Assembly (NCBI RefSeq): GCF_016086655.4
Contig: NC_052142.2
Location: 3,786,422 to 3,850,421 of the forward strand
Direction: 5' to 3'
Length of the DNA: 64,000 nucleotides
Origin: Lepeophtheirus salmonis
Taxonomy: Eukaryota; Arthropoda; Copepoda; Siphonostomatoida; Caligidae
Notes under the pieces: model-generated
Database searches by the model: none
What the model saw: the letters and a program-made list of their open reading frames with translations, nothing else
What the model was told of the DNA's origin: nothing
Part shown: one piece after another, positions 12,151-23,279 of the stretch
How the letters are laid out: each line of letters begins with the position of its first letter
How positions within the stretch are numbered: position 1 is the first letter of the stretch
Translations under genes and position numbers: made by a program

Positions 12151-15100
12151 TATATTCTAAGTCTGTAAATGATAATGGAATTTGTTTCCTGGGCTTATTA
12201 CCTTTTCAATGACAGTTCATACATCGATAGTGGTCAAGTGGTTACGGAGATATGGAATTTTAAATTTAGGTTTCCAGGTCAAATTTGTCGAAAAAGTCCA
12301 AAATTCATCAGATCATATTTCCTTGACTATTTATTGATCCAAATGGGATAAAATTTAACAGGAGTTAGTTTCTACTCACATGTATCAATTGAGCTATGTT
12401 TGATCAAAATCGGAGAGGGTAAGGTTATATATCATGTTTATTGGGTGACTTGAGATGGAATGACCCTATTTTAAGTTAATTTTTTTCACATGAACATTTC
12501 ATGCTTAGTTAAAAATATCCATTTATTTTTAATATATAATTGATTTTTTCGCTTTACTTATGTTTTGGTTTTTTGCTTTTTGATTTTTTTTAAATTATAC
12601 AACTATACCTTATGGTATATATCCTTCATCTAAAGAAAATTGAAAAATATTTATAAATGATTAGATGGAGGTGTTCAAAGTTACTAATAGGAATAATAGT
12701 CTACTATATTATATTCATAAACGTTGATAGATTTTCACTTTTTATCATACCTACAAGGGTATAGTATAAAAATAAGATATAACTACACCTTTATATAGTG
12801 CCAGGCCCAGTTTCAAAATTAGCAAATCGTACATTTTGAGTTAGATTCCTTGTAATCTTAGAGTTAAATACAAGTACGGGACAGCTTTTCTATACTGATA
12901 GAAACTCTACTTTATCATTCACCCCCTTGATAAAATCCCAGTTCTCTAATGGAAGATTATAAAAAAGTCAGTACACAGGGTGTCCACGATAAATTGGAAC
13001 AACTTTAAACTTCATCCAGATCCATAATGTGGATATTCGGGGTTAAATCATACTAATATAAAAGGTTGCGTGAACAATACACCGTAACTTCCACCACAAT
13101 TGTTTTGACAACAGATCCTTAATCCTCAATTTCCTGGTGCCCTTCCTCTTCCTAAATTATGAAATTGAATGCGTAGTATGGAACTCCCTATTTTTTTACT
13201 AATTTTCAATAATTTTATAATATTCAAACAAGGGATGAAATTAACTTCAATCAAATAATTTGGAATTAGCCACAACCAATGGATTAAAAAATAAATAATT
13301 GCATTTAAACTCCTATCTTAATAAAAACAATTATAAGGTAAATACTATATAAATAAATTGAAATGTATTTCAGAATACAAAAATATATTTAAAAGTACCA
13401 TGTGGATATCATAATTTTTGTATTAAATATTAACGTAAAAAAGAAAAGTCGAAGTAATAAGTATCAGTCCTGAGTATCTAATTCAAAAATGCTAAAAAAT
13501 TTATAAGAAAATATTAAAACATAGTTATTTCTTTCCATTACATAGAAGATCAGATAAACATACTAGTATTTAGATTTATATAAATTGTATGAAGATATAT
13601 TCTTTATAGATGTTGACAGTTGTCTTTATTTAAAGGAGCAAGAAAGTAATCATATCTCAATAAAAATGATCTTGACTTTCATGAGAAGAAATGTTGGTCC
13701 CTTTCCTCAACATCATGAGAATGAGTAATTTATGAATGAACTATATTCTTATTATCTTGAAAGATCCCGTTCCAAAGGGAGGATAGCTCTTCGTTATCTT
13801 GGTGAGTCAGACCTTGCCCACTAAAGAAACAGATTCCGAGGATTGAACTTATTTGATATCAACATCAAAATGAAGAGAGGCAGTCCATATTCATCTAGAA
13901 ACTCTTTCCGAAGAAAAAAAAAGCAATTTTCTTCTTGCCTAACCTTGTAATAGTAACATTTACTAATAGATGGATTGTTGTAATGGATTTAAATCCAAGT
14001 TATAATTCAAGGACTACTAGCGAGAACTGAGAAGGACTTCATACGTTGTTTATTTCTTGAAAAGAGTAGATTCTTGAAATTAAATTCTTGGGATGTCCAA
14101 CTCATCTTGGGAAGAACTACGTTGATTCAAGAATACTTTTTATTTAATTATCACTTAATAAAATCACTTTTATAAAGTCTCAGGTAACAATGAGTATTAA
14201 GATTAAAGGAATTTTGTGAACAGGTGACTCAAATTCGTCTGAAGTCCTCTAGCTAGTATTATTTGGCCGGATAATCATAATTATTATACAAGGAAATTTA
14301 TTATTTTTCCACAATGTGGCGCTTCTCACTGGTGATGTGTTTACAAACGAATATAAGTAAACAACACACATGTCCTATTCTAGGGGTATATTACAGAGAG
14401 ATGGCAGAGGTGTGTATGACCCTCCCTGTTTGTTGAGAAAAATACTGGAGGTATCCATTGGGTCAAGCTAGGTGCCATTCAACAAGACCATCGGATAGCC
14501 AGTGACATTTACTGCATTACGATGCTTATGTTTTCCAAGGAATTAAAATGTAGTAAGGACAATAATATTCAAGCTGGAGAGAATGAACAAGTACTTAGCC
14601 TTCATCTACACCAGTCACTTATTGATCCCTATATCTTCTGCTGATGTACCTATCTACAACCTCCAGCTAATGAAGAACATGATACAATAGAAACAAAATG
14701 ACTATAACCTGACAATCTGTTCTCAAAAAAATGTACTACCACTGCTGTTATCTGACCTAACAACTTGTACCATTCATCTTGTTCAGTTCACATGACAGTA
14801 TAAACAAGTTTGCAAAATAGAGATGCTCGAAGCTCAACTATCAGAAATAAAGGGACCTTAGGGTTACAGAAAAGTCAAGCCAGTGTTTTCTGACGTCAAC
14901 TCAGCTACGGTTCTCAGAGTTGTTTTTCTATGACGTAACGGTGGTAATTGTCTTAAATCAATATGGCTCGAACTTGTTAGTAAATACAATTGATTCGAAC
15001 ATTAACCTGATAAAACTGTTCCAATATCGTCCGCATCTTCTCTTTAACCTAATTTCCAAACGTTTTTTTTTTTTTTTTTTCTTTAAGGAAATATTCACAG

Positions 15101-16290
15101 TTTACGTTAATACTCAATACATGATTCTCACACAATGTGTTCAAAATAAAAATATAGTAGCTCTTATATTTTGATTCATATGAACTACTTATATATGGGA
15201 TATTTCATACCATAGTTTCGAAGTAAAGTCTTTGTAAAATCGTGACGCCCTTTGAAAGAAATGTTTCGTAGAAAATCAGGACATAATTTCAGAAACTCAT
15301 AGCTCGTACTATGGACTAATTTAAGTCCTAAAATTTAAAGATATATATCTAGCTTTTATAAAATTTCATCGAAATTTGTGATAAGGTGCTTATGGTGGTT
15401 AAATACCCATACATTTTTGACATGTGAAATTAGTAGACCCGTTAGCCATAGGGAAGAGCTGCAAGATAAACTACTATATCAATAGATCATTTAAAAAGTA
15501 TATCATTTTAAGCGAGTTAAGGTGTAGTATCTACAATACGTTCAGATTAATATAAGTTTTTTAATATATTAAAAAAATAAGATGACATTTTTTTGTAAAT
15601 GAAATGTCTCCGGAGTTCTTAAGGGGACAAAAAATAGTCATCAACATAAAAAAAATCAAATTTATAAGTAAAAGAAAACGACAAAAATGTGGCTGCCTAT
15701 TTTGTAAAAATACAAATTTTCCATAATCAAATATTTTAGAGAATATAAATTTTTTAAGGTCAAAATCATTATTCTGTAAGTATCAACACCCTGGCAAGAA
15801 TGTAAGTTTGTAAGAGAGAAATGAATAAATATTATTTATTCTTTTTTTCTTCTCCATTTCATTACCTGTATAACCGGTATCAATGGACAATGGTCATAGA
15901 GAGGGATGAATAATTTATATCTCGTAAGTATGTAAAATAAAAGAAAATTAACTTGGTCACACTGACAATTTAAAAAATGGTTGGAAGGAGAGTAACTGAG
16001 TTATGACGGTTTTTTTTAAACCGCAGCTAGCGTCTTATAGCTTTCAGATACTAATATCAGTGTTACTAGTGCCAGATGTAACAGAAAGAAAGTAAGGACT
16101 GATATTGCAGCTTAGTTAATACAAGACCTTTTTGTTCCTGAAAATGTCTGTCTCAATTTTACAAATATATGTAAAAGGCAACAATAATAAATCCAATCTA
16201 ATTGATATTGTCATTTACATTTTCCATATAGAGTATGTTGTAGAGGGAGACTAAAGCTATTTCTAGGACCAATAGGGATCTATTAAGGTA
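12151..16290. other. Long Pellino intron, non-coding apart from transposon scraps
   Basis: AT-rich sequence without a convincing exon. A mariner-type terminal repeat scrap, CACAGGGTGTCCACGATAAA, lies at about 12976 without a partner. I looked on the minus strand for the Pellino exon that should follow FQ (a segment typically containing an SPIDF-like motif) and did not find it by eye. Another family scrap near 16990-17030 ends in TTGCAAAGCCCCTG, which resembles a hAT end. Confidence 0.5.
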
Positions 16291-16293
16291 TCA

Positions 16294-16392
16294 TGGAAGG
16301 AGATCCCAGAAGAAACGGTGCATACCAGTAGCACTTGAGACTTCAAGAGGTTCAGGGCTGTTGTTCAAGCAAAAGGCGGTCGTAAGGAATAA
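16294..16392 (+). pseudogene. Tc1-like transposase C-terminal fragment
   Basis: One frame reads WKEIPEETVHTSST, a stop, then DFKRFRAVVQAKGGRKE and a stop. This matches the usual Tc1 ending, in which a W..IP.E motif is followed by a basic R...V....GG tail. No catalytic core is recognisable upstream. It is a short orphan piece in the Pellino intron. Confidence 0.55.
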
Positions 16393-17500
16393 ATTTTAAA
16401 ACATTTATTAAATTAATATTCATAATTAAATGTGAATAAAAGCAATATTCTGAAATTTCGCAAGTGTAGGATATAAACCCTTATTTGTATGCTATATTAA
16501 ATAGCGGGACAATATATAATCAACTTCAAATCGGAAATGGATAATAACTGATATCACGAATATTAATTAATCAGTTCCTTTATTGATAATGCCAATTATA
16601 CTGAAAATGGTTACGATTTACAACTCTACTCACAACTCGTAACACTTTGTTGATAAAATATTTTAATTTTCTTATTAATTGTAAATTGAACTATATGACA
16701 TGAACAGCAAATAAGAAAAAGAAGATAATAATATTCCTCTAAAATAAGCAAGACGTGAACTGATATTTGTATCATTAGTTTACACACCTCTCACTATTCA
16801 GTTTCTTTACAACTCTATTCGTAGTACTGTAAAGAGTAATAGCTAATGTTCGATTGTGGGTTTTTATAGATTTAAATAATGAATACTCCTGACAGTCCCC
16901 CCTCCTTAAAAAATATATATGTATTAGATAAACTTATTTATATTAAGGTGTTGTAATACTTTGAATTTTAAACTTGAAATTTTTTGGGGCTCATCCCACC
17001 CCCCTCAAATTGATGAAGTTGCAAAGCCCCTGTTCGCAAATATTGAAGTTTATTTTATAAATTATCCACACTAACCTAGAAGTAATTTGGCAGATGAGTT
17101 TAAAAATAAAGTAATATGGATAATGATAAAGAAGCAGAAATATTTGGTAAAGGAAAAACTTTGATTTGAGTAAATGAGAAAATTGGATCTACTATCGGAA
17201 ACTAGCGCGTGAAATCTGATGTTTAACGTTTGTGACAACTACCAGAAAAACACGTGAACTTGAGAATCTACGCTTTGATCTGCACATGTGACAAGGAAAG
17301 AAGAAAGACAAAATATGGAATGAATATTGGTAAATTAGTACAAGACCCTACCGAGATATTGTTGATTGGCTGCTAAACTTCTCCACAACTTTGTTTCCAG
17401 GAGTTGTATCCATAACAACGAAGTCGATAGGAGACTCCGAACTCCGCCCAATCTACAAAGAAATGAGTCTAGGAACAAGAGACGTGAGAGTGAAAAATAC

Positions 17501-17821
17501 CTGGAAGAGATCCGTTTTCCAGTCCTGGACATATTCGACAATCACAGCCTGATGACGACTCAAAGTGTAAGAGATGGAATGCTGGAGGGAGTCTTTCATG
17601 GCGGAAGAGTCGTAAGGACTTCCTACAGTGTAATGTCGGGACTTGACAACCCCATTGGCCTTCAGTCTTCTGTAAAGTAAGAATTTAGAGCGCCGTCTTC
17701 CTCGATCCCCCTGAGGAAGACCCCCATTATAGCCAAGCAAGATCAGTTCTCCATATTTCACATTCCCCACACCACTCTCAACAGTCCCAACACAAACAGA
17801 TTCCAGCCCAGACTCATGCAT
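17501..17821 (-). CDS. Pli: Pellino E3 ubiquitin ligase, first coding exon (FHA-like domain start)
   Basis: The exon has 107 open codons, from the ATG at 17821 to CAG before the donor GTATTT at 17500. Conserved Pellino blocks are KYGELILLGYNGGLPQGDRG, RRRSKFLLYRRLKANGV, HSISYTLSRHQAVIVEY and TDLFQ. This is the N-terminal half of the FHA-like domain, including the wing seen in the family, which recognises phospho-threonine on IRAK/Pelle. The leader of about 22 residues before KYGEL is variable in the family. The start codon has A at -3. The exon ends in phase 0. The next exon I can identify (10324-10561) enters with a split codon, so at least one exon between them is unlocated. The 6.9-kb gap holds mariner and Tc1 relics. 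Confidence 0.93.
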
Positions 17822-17865
17822 TCTTCACAATTCTCACAATTCTCACAATTCTCAGTAGAATCCAT
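17758..17865 (-). promoter_or_regulatory. Upstream ORF overlapping the Pellino start codon
   Basis: An ATG at 17865 opens a 35-codon frame ending with TGA at 17758. It runs across the Pellino ATG (17821) out of frame. It begins MDSTENCENCENCEE, the repeats coming from the GAGAATTGT tandem array. Its own context is weak at -3 (T) but has G at +4. If the mature 5' leader includes this region, it would reduce initiation at the Pellino start. A 5' UTR intron could remove it. Confidence 0.45.
17826..17857. repeat. Short tandem repeat of ACAATTCTC (about three units)
   Basis: Three consecutive copies of ACAATTCTC lie just upstream of the Pellino ATG. On the coding strand they read GAGAATTGT. A nine-base period keeps the overlapping upstream ORF open whatever the copy number. 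Confidence 0.85.
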
Positions 17866-17936
17866 GTATCCACATCCATTCCACTATCAATAACCCTAAT
17901 ATTGCCGCTTCCCAATTCCTATTCCTCATTAATCCC

Positions 17937-18032
17937 AATGAAATCAAGAGAAAAAGAAGGGAAAACAAGGGAAAAGAAGGGAAAAGAAGGGAAAAGAGAA
18001 AAGGAGAGAAGAGAAGAGAAGAAAAAGAGGGA
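17937..18032. repeat. Purine-rich tract with GGGAAAAGAA-type repeats
   Basis: Almost 100 bases of A and G on the plus strand (pyrimidine on the Pellino strand) contain repeated AAGGGAAAAG and GAGAAGAGAA units. It lies 120-210 bp upstream of the Pellino start, in the likely 5' UTR or promoter. Such tracts can form triplex structure or bind GAGA-type factors. Function is not shown by the sequence. Confidence 0.7.
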
Positions 18033-18253
18033 ACAGGACTCAGAGCACGGCGTAACAAGGCGTAACAAAACAATATCATATGTATTGGGTTGTCAGCTGT
18101 CAATTAACTTGACTTACTTCATCCGTCACAACTATCTATCAACCTCAACCTCGATTGTCAAAAGAGAAAGGAAAAATTTCAAAAAAAACATACGGTATCT
18201 AGTCTTCTTCAAGATTAATAGAAATACAAGGCTAGACCATCATGTAATCGGGC

Positions 18254-18451
18254 TTGCTAGAATTTTCAATCTGATGTATTGTACCGACTGCTGAGCAAGA
18301 CAGGCAGATTTGGACAAAACACGTAACCACTCATAGTCTATGACGTCACTATTGCTAGAATTTTCAATGTAATGTGTCGTACTGACTGCTGGGCATGAAA
18401 AACAGATTTTGACATAACACGCAACCACTCATTTACTATGACGCCGATATT
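18254..18451. repeat. 98-bp tandem duplication upstream of Pellino
   Basis: Two adjacent units start TTGCTAGAATTTTCAAT (18254 and 18352). Both continue with GACTGCTG, then GCAACCACTCAT or GTAACCACTCAT, and end in TATGACG. I estimate they agree at about 80 percent of positions, so the duplication is not recent. It lies about 430 bp upstream of the Pellino start. Confidence 0.85.
18341..18348. promoter_or_regulatory. CRE-type palindrome TGACGTCA
   Basis: The perfect 8-bp CREB/ATF consensus lies at the end of the first tandem unit. The matching place in the second unit reads TGACGCCG, so only one copy keeps the palindrome. It lies about 520 bp upstream of the Pellino start codon. Motif presence alone does not prove binding. 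Confidence 0.45.
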
Positions 18452-18742
18452 AAAAGCGTGGTAGAAGTCAAATATTAGTTGTACATGTGTTATAGTATAA
18501 TCTTCTTTATTTTTTTTTATTTTTTTTTTGCCAACTGTTTATTGTTATTCAGAGGATAATTATTAAATATTATTTACATCCAAATGATAATTATCAATTC
18601 AATGTATCAATGACAGAATATGAAACGACACGAATTCTAAATGAACACCCTGGATTTTTTAAATTTAATATAGAAATAACAATCCTATGTTAAGGCAGGA
18701 TACCACATATATCATGTGTGTACACGTCTATATATACATATT

Positions 18743-19190
18743 AGGGCTGGGACACTACTACGAAATACAGTACACATTTCGTTACGTTAGAATAGCAAAA
18801 AAGTTTTTTTGTTTTTTATAAATATTAATAATGTAGTTTTCAAGTTTTTTCGATATTTTATTATTTGAGAATCATCGGGGAGATGTTATTTAAATGCTGC
18901 AGATATTGTATTTTGGGTCACTTCCAGCACTCTTTTTCCCAACAGTCTTGTTAGGATGATGTCTTTACAAATAGTTGACATGTTTGATGTACTTTTACTG
19001 GCATGAACGATTTGTGTGGAATACTTATAGATGGTAATACTTTTGTCTACAACTTTTCCCCAATTTTGACCATCTTTATCAGGAAATCCAAAGTGGTCCA
19101 AAATTGCAGATTTGTAAGTACGGGAGGAAGGTAAATTCAACTCCGTATGAAATTCGCTATCCGCAACTATTTATTGGTCGATTATACTTA
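18743..19190 (-). mobile_element. hAT remnant with decayed BED zinc finger
   Basis: On the minus strand 19140-18886 reads YKSAILDHFGFPDKDGQN, then GKVVDKSITIYKYSTQIVHA and STSNMST. This is the BED-finger arrangement of hAT transposases, but both metal-binding cysteines of the CxxC are replaced (Y and S) and the histidine end is shifted out. TAGGGCTGGGACAC at 18743 looks like a hAT terminal repeat on the appropriate side. No catalytic domain or opposite end is present. Confidence 0.6.
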
Positions 19191-19361
19191 AATAAAATCT
19201 CTTTAGAAAATAAAGGTTAGTTCGAAGTATTATTAACTAAGAACCGAGTAATTATGTAATAGTAGTTACCAACAGATTATATAGACGCAAAATATACGTT
19301 CGATTTTGTAAAAAATAATAGCCAACGCAATGTGGTGCAGCAAACTAATAAAAAAATTATA

Positions 19362-19376
19362 CCGCTAGATGGCGCA
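19362..19376. promoter_or_regulatory. CTCF-like motif CCGCTAGATGGCGCA
   Basis: The core TAGATGGCGC resembles the invertebrate CTCF insulator consensus. It stands out in AT-rich surroundings about 1.5 kb upstream of Pellino. It could equally be part of a repeat. I rate it as a candidate only. Confidence 0.25.
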
Positions 19377-19379
19377 CCA

Positions 19380-20163
19380 TGCTTGGGCCTTGTTTATATA
19401 ATTGAAAGAAAGAAAAACTACGCTGAATGGCATATGCATAGGCAATAATTACTAATGCAGATCAACTGCAAAAATTTCACAAAATAGAAATAGTATTATT
19501 TGATCCCCTAATTCCAAATATGGTCTTAGTTTTACTCTAGGCTATAAAGCTGTTTTTTTTATTTTTGGTTTTTTTTTTTAAACTCAAAGCTTTTTTAACC
19601 GCTTGTTGTTGAAAATATGGATAAATGATATATATATATGATTATATGTATTTATTGTGATAAGAACTTGAGTTATCCTTGTTTAAAGTTGAAAAAGGTT
19701 TTTTTTTTTCAGAGGCTCATAGCTCCAAAAATTATAAATCCAGAAAGTGTAAAAATATATCATTTGATAGCTGAAAGTCTGAACTATAATTTACCAAACC
19801 CTGAATTCAGAAAACTCTCTATACTTTTATAATCTTTCTGGGATACAGCTCATTTTTGAATGATCTTATAAAATAAATTTATTTAATTATTAAACGCCAT
19901 ATAGGAAGACAAGAAGATATTAAAAGGGTAGAAAATAGATAAGAAAAGTCTAAGAAAAAAGTGGTGGATCTCAAACATTTTGTCGCATAAGCTGAAATAA
20001 TTAATTAAATGTGGGCCTTTGTCACAGGGGAATATTTGCCAGATAAAAAATTGTCTTCAATTCAAATGAATTTTCCCAATTTGCAATCTGATTAAGATCA
20101 GGAATCTGAACTACTGAGGGCGGAACACTTATAAACTTCAAATGCAAAATTATTGTTTCTATG
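19380..20163. other. AT-rich non-coding stretch
   Basis: Nothing recognisable. Small open frames here are short and low in complexity. Confidence 0.5.
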
Positions 20164-20722
20164 CTATTTCCCAAATATACGAGGTAGGCTCATTTGCAAA
20201 CGGAAAGCACTCCTTAATACATCATTAAACATACCACAATATATACTCCCAGGACGAATTAATGTAATGTAGGAATTACACAACCTCCATAATGACTCAT
20301 TCTTCCGATCCTTCGGGAAAATTGGGATATGTGATAATGTGGCTTCCCTCGAAGATATTTCCCCAGAAAGCACACTCGTTGTAATTATCAAATGACAAGA
20401 ACTTTTCTCCATTTTTAATTAATTCCTTCTCCCATTCTTGTCTTATCTCAGAAAGAATCTTCAATTCTTATCTTGATACAATGACATCGTCTAGTGGGCT
20501 CTAAAGTTTCTTTAAGGTATGAAACCTACCCGAGAGAGCATCAAAATATGCTCTTATATATTTGGGTTTTGTTGAGACATACTTTATGATACGAGCACTC
20601 ATGAGCTGGCCCAAAAATTTCATGCAGGCCAAAGTTTTAAGACCTTTAGGAGCTACACGAGCCTTGCTGATCACAAACATAGTTTCAACGATATTTTTTT
20701 TAATCTGATGTAAACGACACAT
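20164..20722 (-). mobile_element. BEL/Pao-type LTR retrotransposon pol fragment
   Basis: On the minus strand 20722-20501 reads ETMFVISKARVAPKGLKTLA followed by MKFLGQLMSARIIKYV. This matches the SK.RVAP..., L.E...A....AR block of the BEL/Pao RNase H region. The stretch 20480-20164 may continue into the connection to integrase (VASLEDISPES in another frame). There are no LTRs and no intact frame. The strand is the same as Pellino and opposite to the LINEs. Confidence 0.6.
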
Positions 20723-21149
20723 CTAAAAGCAGATTCACTCGCATCAAAAAAAGAATCTAAATCAATTTTATTAAAATTAAATCAAAGTAAAAGACAACAA
20801 TCAATTTTAATAGTAAAAAGAAAAGTTTATTTTCCCAAATAAAAAAAGTAATGATACTTGTTGTCGAGCTCCTCATCCCAAGAAATTTTTAAAGTCCAAA
20901 AAGATTGCAAAATGATTTTTTCTGGAATAGTAAACGTGGAATAGAGTCTAAACAAATGTCCCTTTTTGTATATTTTTGTAGAGGATCGAAAAAATAAACT
21001 TATTTTTAATCATTCTTCACATTTGAACCAAAACTTACAGTTTTTTATAATTATCGTCAAAAGTATCCTTAAATTCAATAAAATCTTTAATGAGACGATC
21101 ATTCGATGAAATATAACTTAATAACTCAGAAGAGTTCAAAATTAATATA

Positions 21150-21345
21150 GTTAAATTTTGGGATGGGTACGGGTAATACCCTTTCCCATGGACTCGTACC
21201 CGTAACATCAATGAAAAATATGACTGCATTTTACCCGTAATAAGGGGTACTCGGCGGATAAAAACTGTTCACTTGTAATATTTGATCAAAAGAATCCTGG
21301 TATTACTTTTCTGAGTTGGGTACCCGTTTTACTCCATTTATATTA
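21150..21345. repeat. Cluster of GGTACCCG/CGGGTACC-related motifs in both orientations
   Basis: GGGTACGGGTAATACCC (21163), GTACCCGTAAC (21194), TTTTACCCGTAATAAGGGG (21230) and GGGTACCCGTTTTACTCC (21316) repeat one motif in alternating orientation. It is probably the subterminal region of a DNA element that I cannot name. Confidence 0.45.
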
Positions 21346-23279
21346 GAAAACTGTAGCATATCCTACTGTAGACAATAAAAGAAGAACTACTTGTGTGTAT
21401 AATACAACCCCAAATATTTATTTAGTTTATTATATGATTATAACTCTAGGGTTTGTGGATTTTTTGTTGTAGTCTATATATTTTGTCAAAATATTTTCAT
21501 TTCATATATAAAAAAAGGTTTGCCTAGATATATTTAATTCTATGAGGTGAAGTTTGAACATGCTTTTTTTATTGATAACATCCAACTCATTCAAAATAAA
21601 AATTATTAATGATGAAAAAAACAAAAATTGAAATTGAAATCTATATTATAAATTCAAGTTCGAATAAATAATATGAGCTTATATTTTACACTTTGATTAG
21701 AGTCTGCCTAATCAAGATTGTTTATTTGAGATGTAACGTTAGTTTAAATAAGTTTCAAACTATTTTATTTGATCTTTTTTCTAATAGCACAAAGTTTTGG
21801 CATATATTTCAATATTTTTTGCTTCTCAGTGAGTTTCATATGGAATAAACACTTAATATATTTATAAAAAAATTGAAGTTCTGCAGATGTTTATATAATG
21901 TTTTTGAGCATTCGACATTATCACTTTTTTCACATACTAAAAACATTAGTAAAAGTGATTTTAGATTTCCCCCCAAAACTGGTTGGAAAAAAAGCTAGGG
22001 AAGAACGATTAACACCCTAAAGTTTCATAATTGTATAAACTGTATAAAATTATGGCATAGATATCGTTACAAACAGAGACATGATTGTCATTATAATTTT
22101 TATATGGTCCTATTAGTACTAATGCATAATCACAGTTAAGTGTATACTCCAACTATAAGCCATGTCCACTTAATAGTTAATCCCTTGGCACGTACAAAAA
22201 TGCATAATTCAGTATTTGATTGTTTTTGCATTTAAGGCATGCATAATAAACAACTGATTATTTAGAGATAGAGTTTTGGAAAGGGATACTTAAAACAGTT
22301 TTATGGAGCTACGTAGATCAGTAGACAATGCGCTCGAAATAGAATATTATCTTAAACTAAATGTGCGTATATTCGTATCAAGGTCGCTTCTAGAAAAGAA
22401 AGTAAACATCAAAGACCATTCCTAGGACAGGTGGAGTAATTGTAATACTATAATGTTTACTTATAACTTAATCAGTGTAACTCCATCCGACTAATTAAAG
22501 GGACATTAAAAAAATAAAACAGTTACCACAGAGGCTAAAAGTTAGGTAGGATAAGATGTGTGCTTATGGTACATAACTCTTCAATTTCAAAAATTATAAA
22601 TTTTTTTTATGTCATTAAATGTAGCCCATACTAGGGGTAATCATATTGTATAACTTTATCAAATTGATATAATTGATTGTATACTTTTTTTGGACAAAAT
22701 ATATGTTTTAAAAATATTAATAGAAAAAACGCGCAATTTAAAGACCCTAAATGAACAAAAGTAGAAAAAGTTAAACTTGTCATATAAGGTCAATCAATGC
22801 ATTAAATCATAAATTTTCGGGAGGTACAAGTATTTTTTTTCCCCCCCATCAATATAGGTTACCCAAAAGTCCCTTTTTTTAACGTGGTCTTAAACGAGGC
22901 TAGTCTAATAACCTTAAAACATATGGCCCGAGGCTACCCGGATGACTTTGGCATAGGTCATTAATTACGATGTCTTTGGGTTAGATTTATGTTTCCTACT
23001 CCAAGCTCACTTCCTACCTCACGTATATTTCCTAATTCAAACACTCATCCTACCTTCAGTCAGTTTCCAAACCATAAGTATCTTGCCTGCTTCAAGGTCT
23101 CCTACCATTAATCCATTTTTTACCTCGAGCCCTCTTTCAATCTTAAAACCGTATCTTATCTCAAGCCCATCTCCTATTTTGAATCAGCCTCCTTTCTCTA
23201 GTCCTCTTCCTACCTCATCATCAAGGGTGAAAAAAGTGACCTCCCAGGTAATTAGTCCTGTATTTGACTAAAAATAAGA
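21346..23279. other. Non-coding stretch with a pyrimidine-rich end
   Basis: No gene is visible from 21346 to 22950. From about 22980 to 23270 the sequence becomes C/T-rich, with irregular CCTACCTC and TCAAGC repeats that translate as a low-complexity Pro/Ser segment. It might be the ORF1 leader of the LINE that follows. Confidence 0.45.

Noticed and set aside
12900..12965. Minus-strand WDFIKGVNDKVE-like text considered as the missing Pellino exon
   Set aside because: It lacks splice sites in the right phase and has no similarity to the Pellino segment expected after TDLFQ.
17366..17680. A 104-codon plus-strand frame
   Set aside because: It is antisense to the Pellino first coding exon, whose protein is strongly conserved; the plus frame has no domain.
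17902..18294. A 130-codon plus-strand frame rich in Lys and Glu
   Set aside because: It is a by-product of the purine tract, has low complexity and no domain, and runs into the 98-bp tandem repeat.
23083..23271. Pro/Ser-rich 62-codon frame considered as a gene
   Set aside because: It is low-complexity pyrimidine-rich sequence with quasi-repeats and no start context or partner exon; at most it is a LINE leader.
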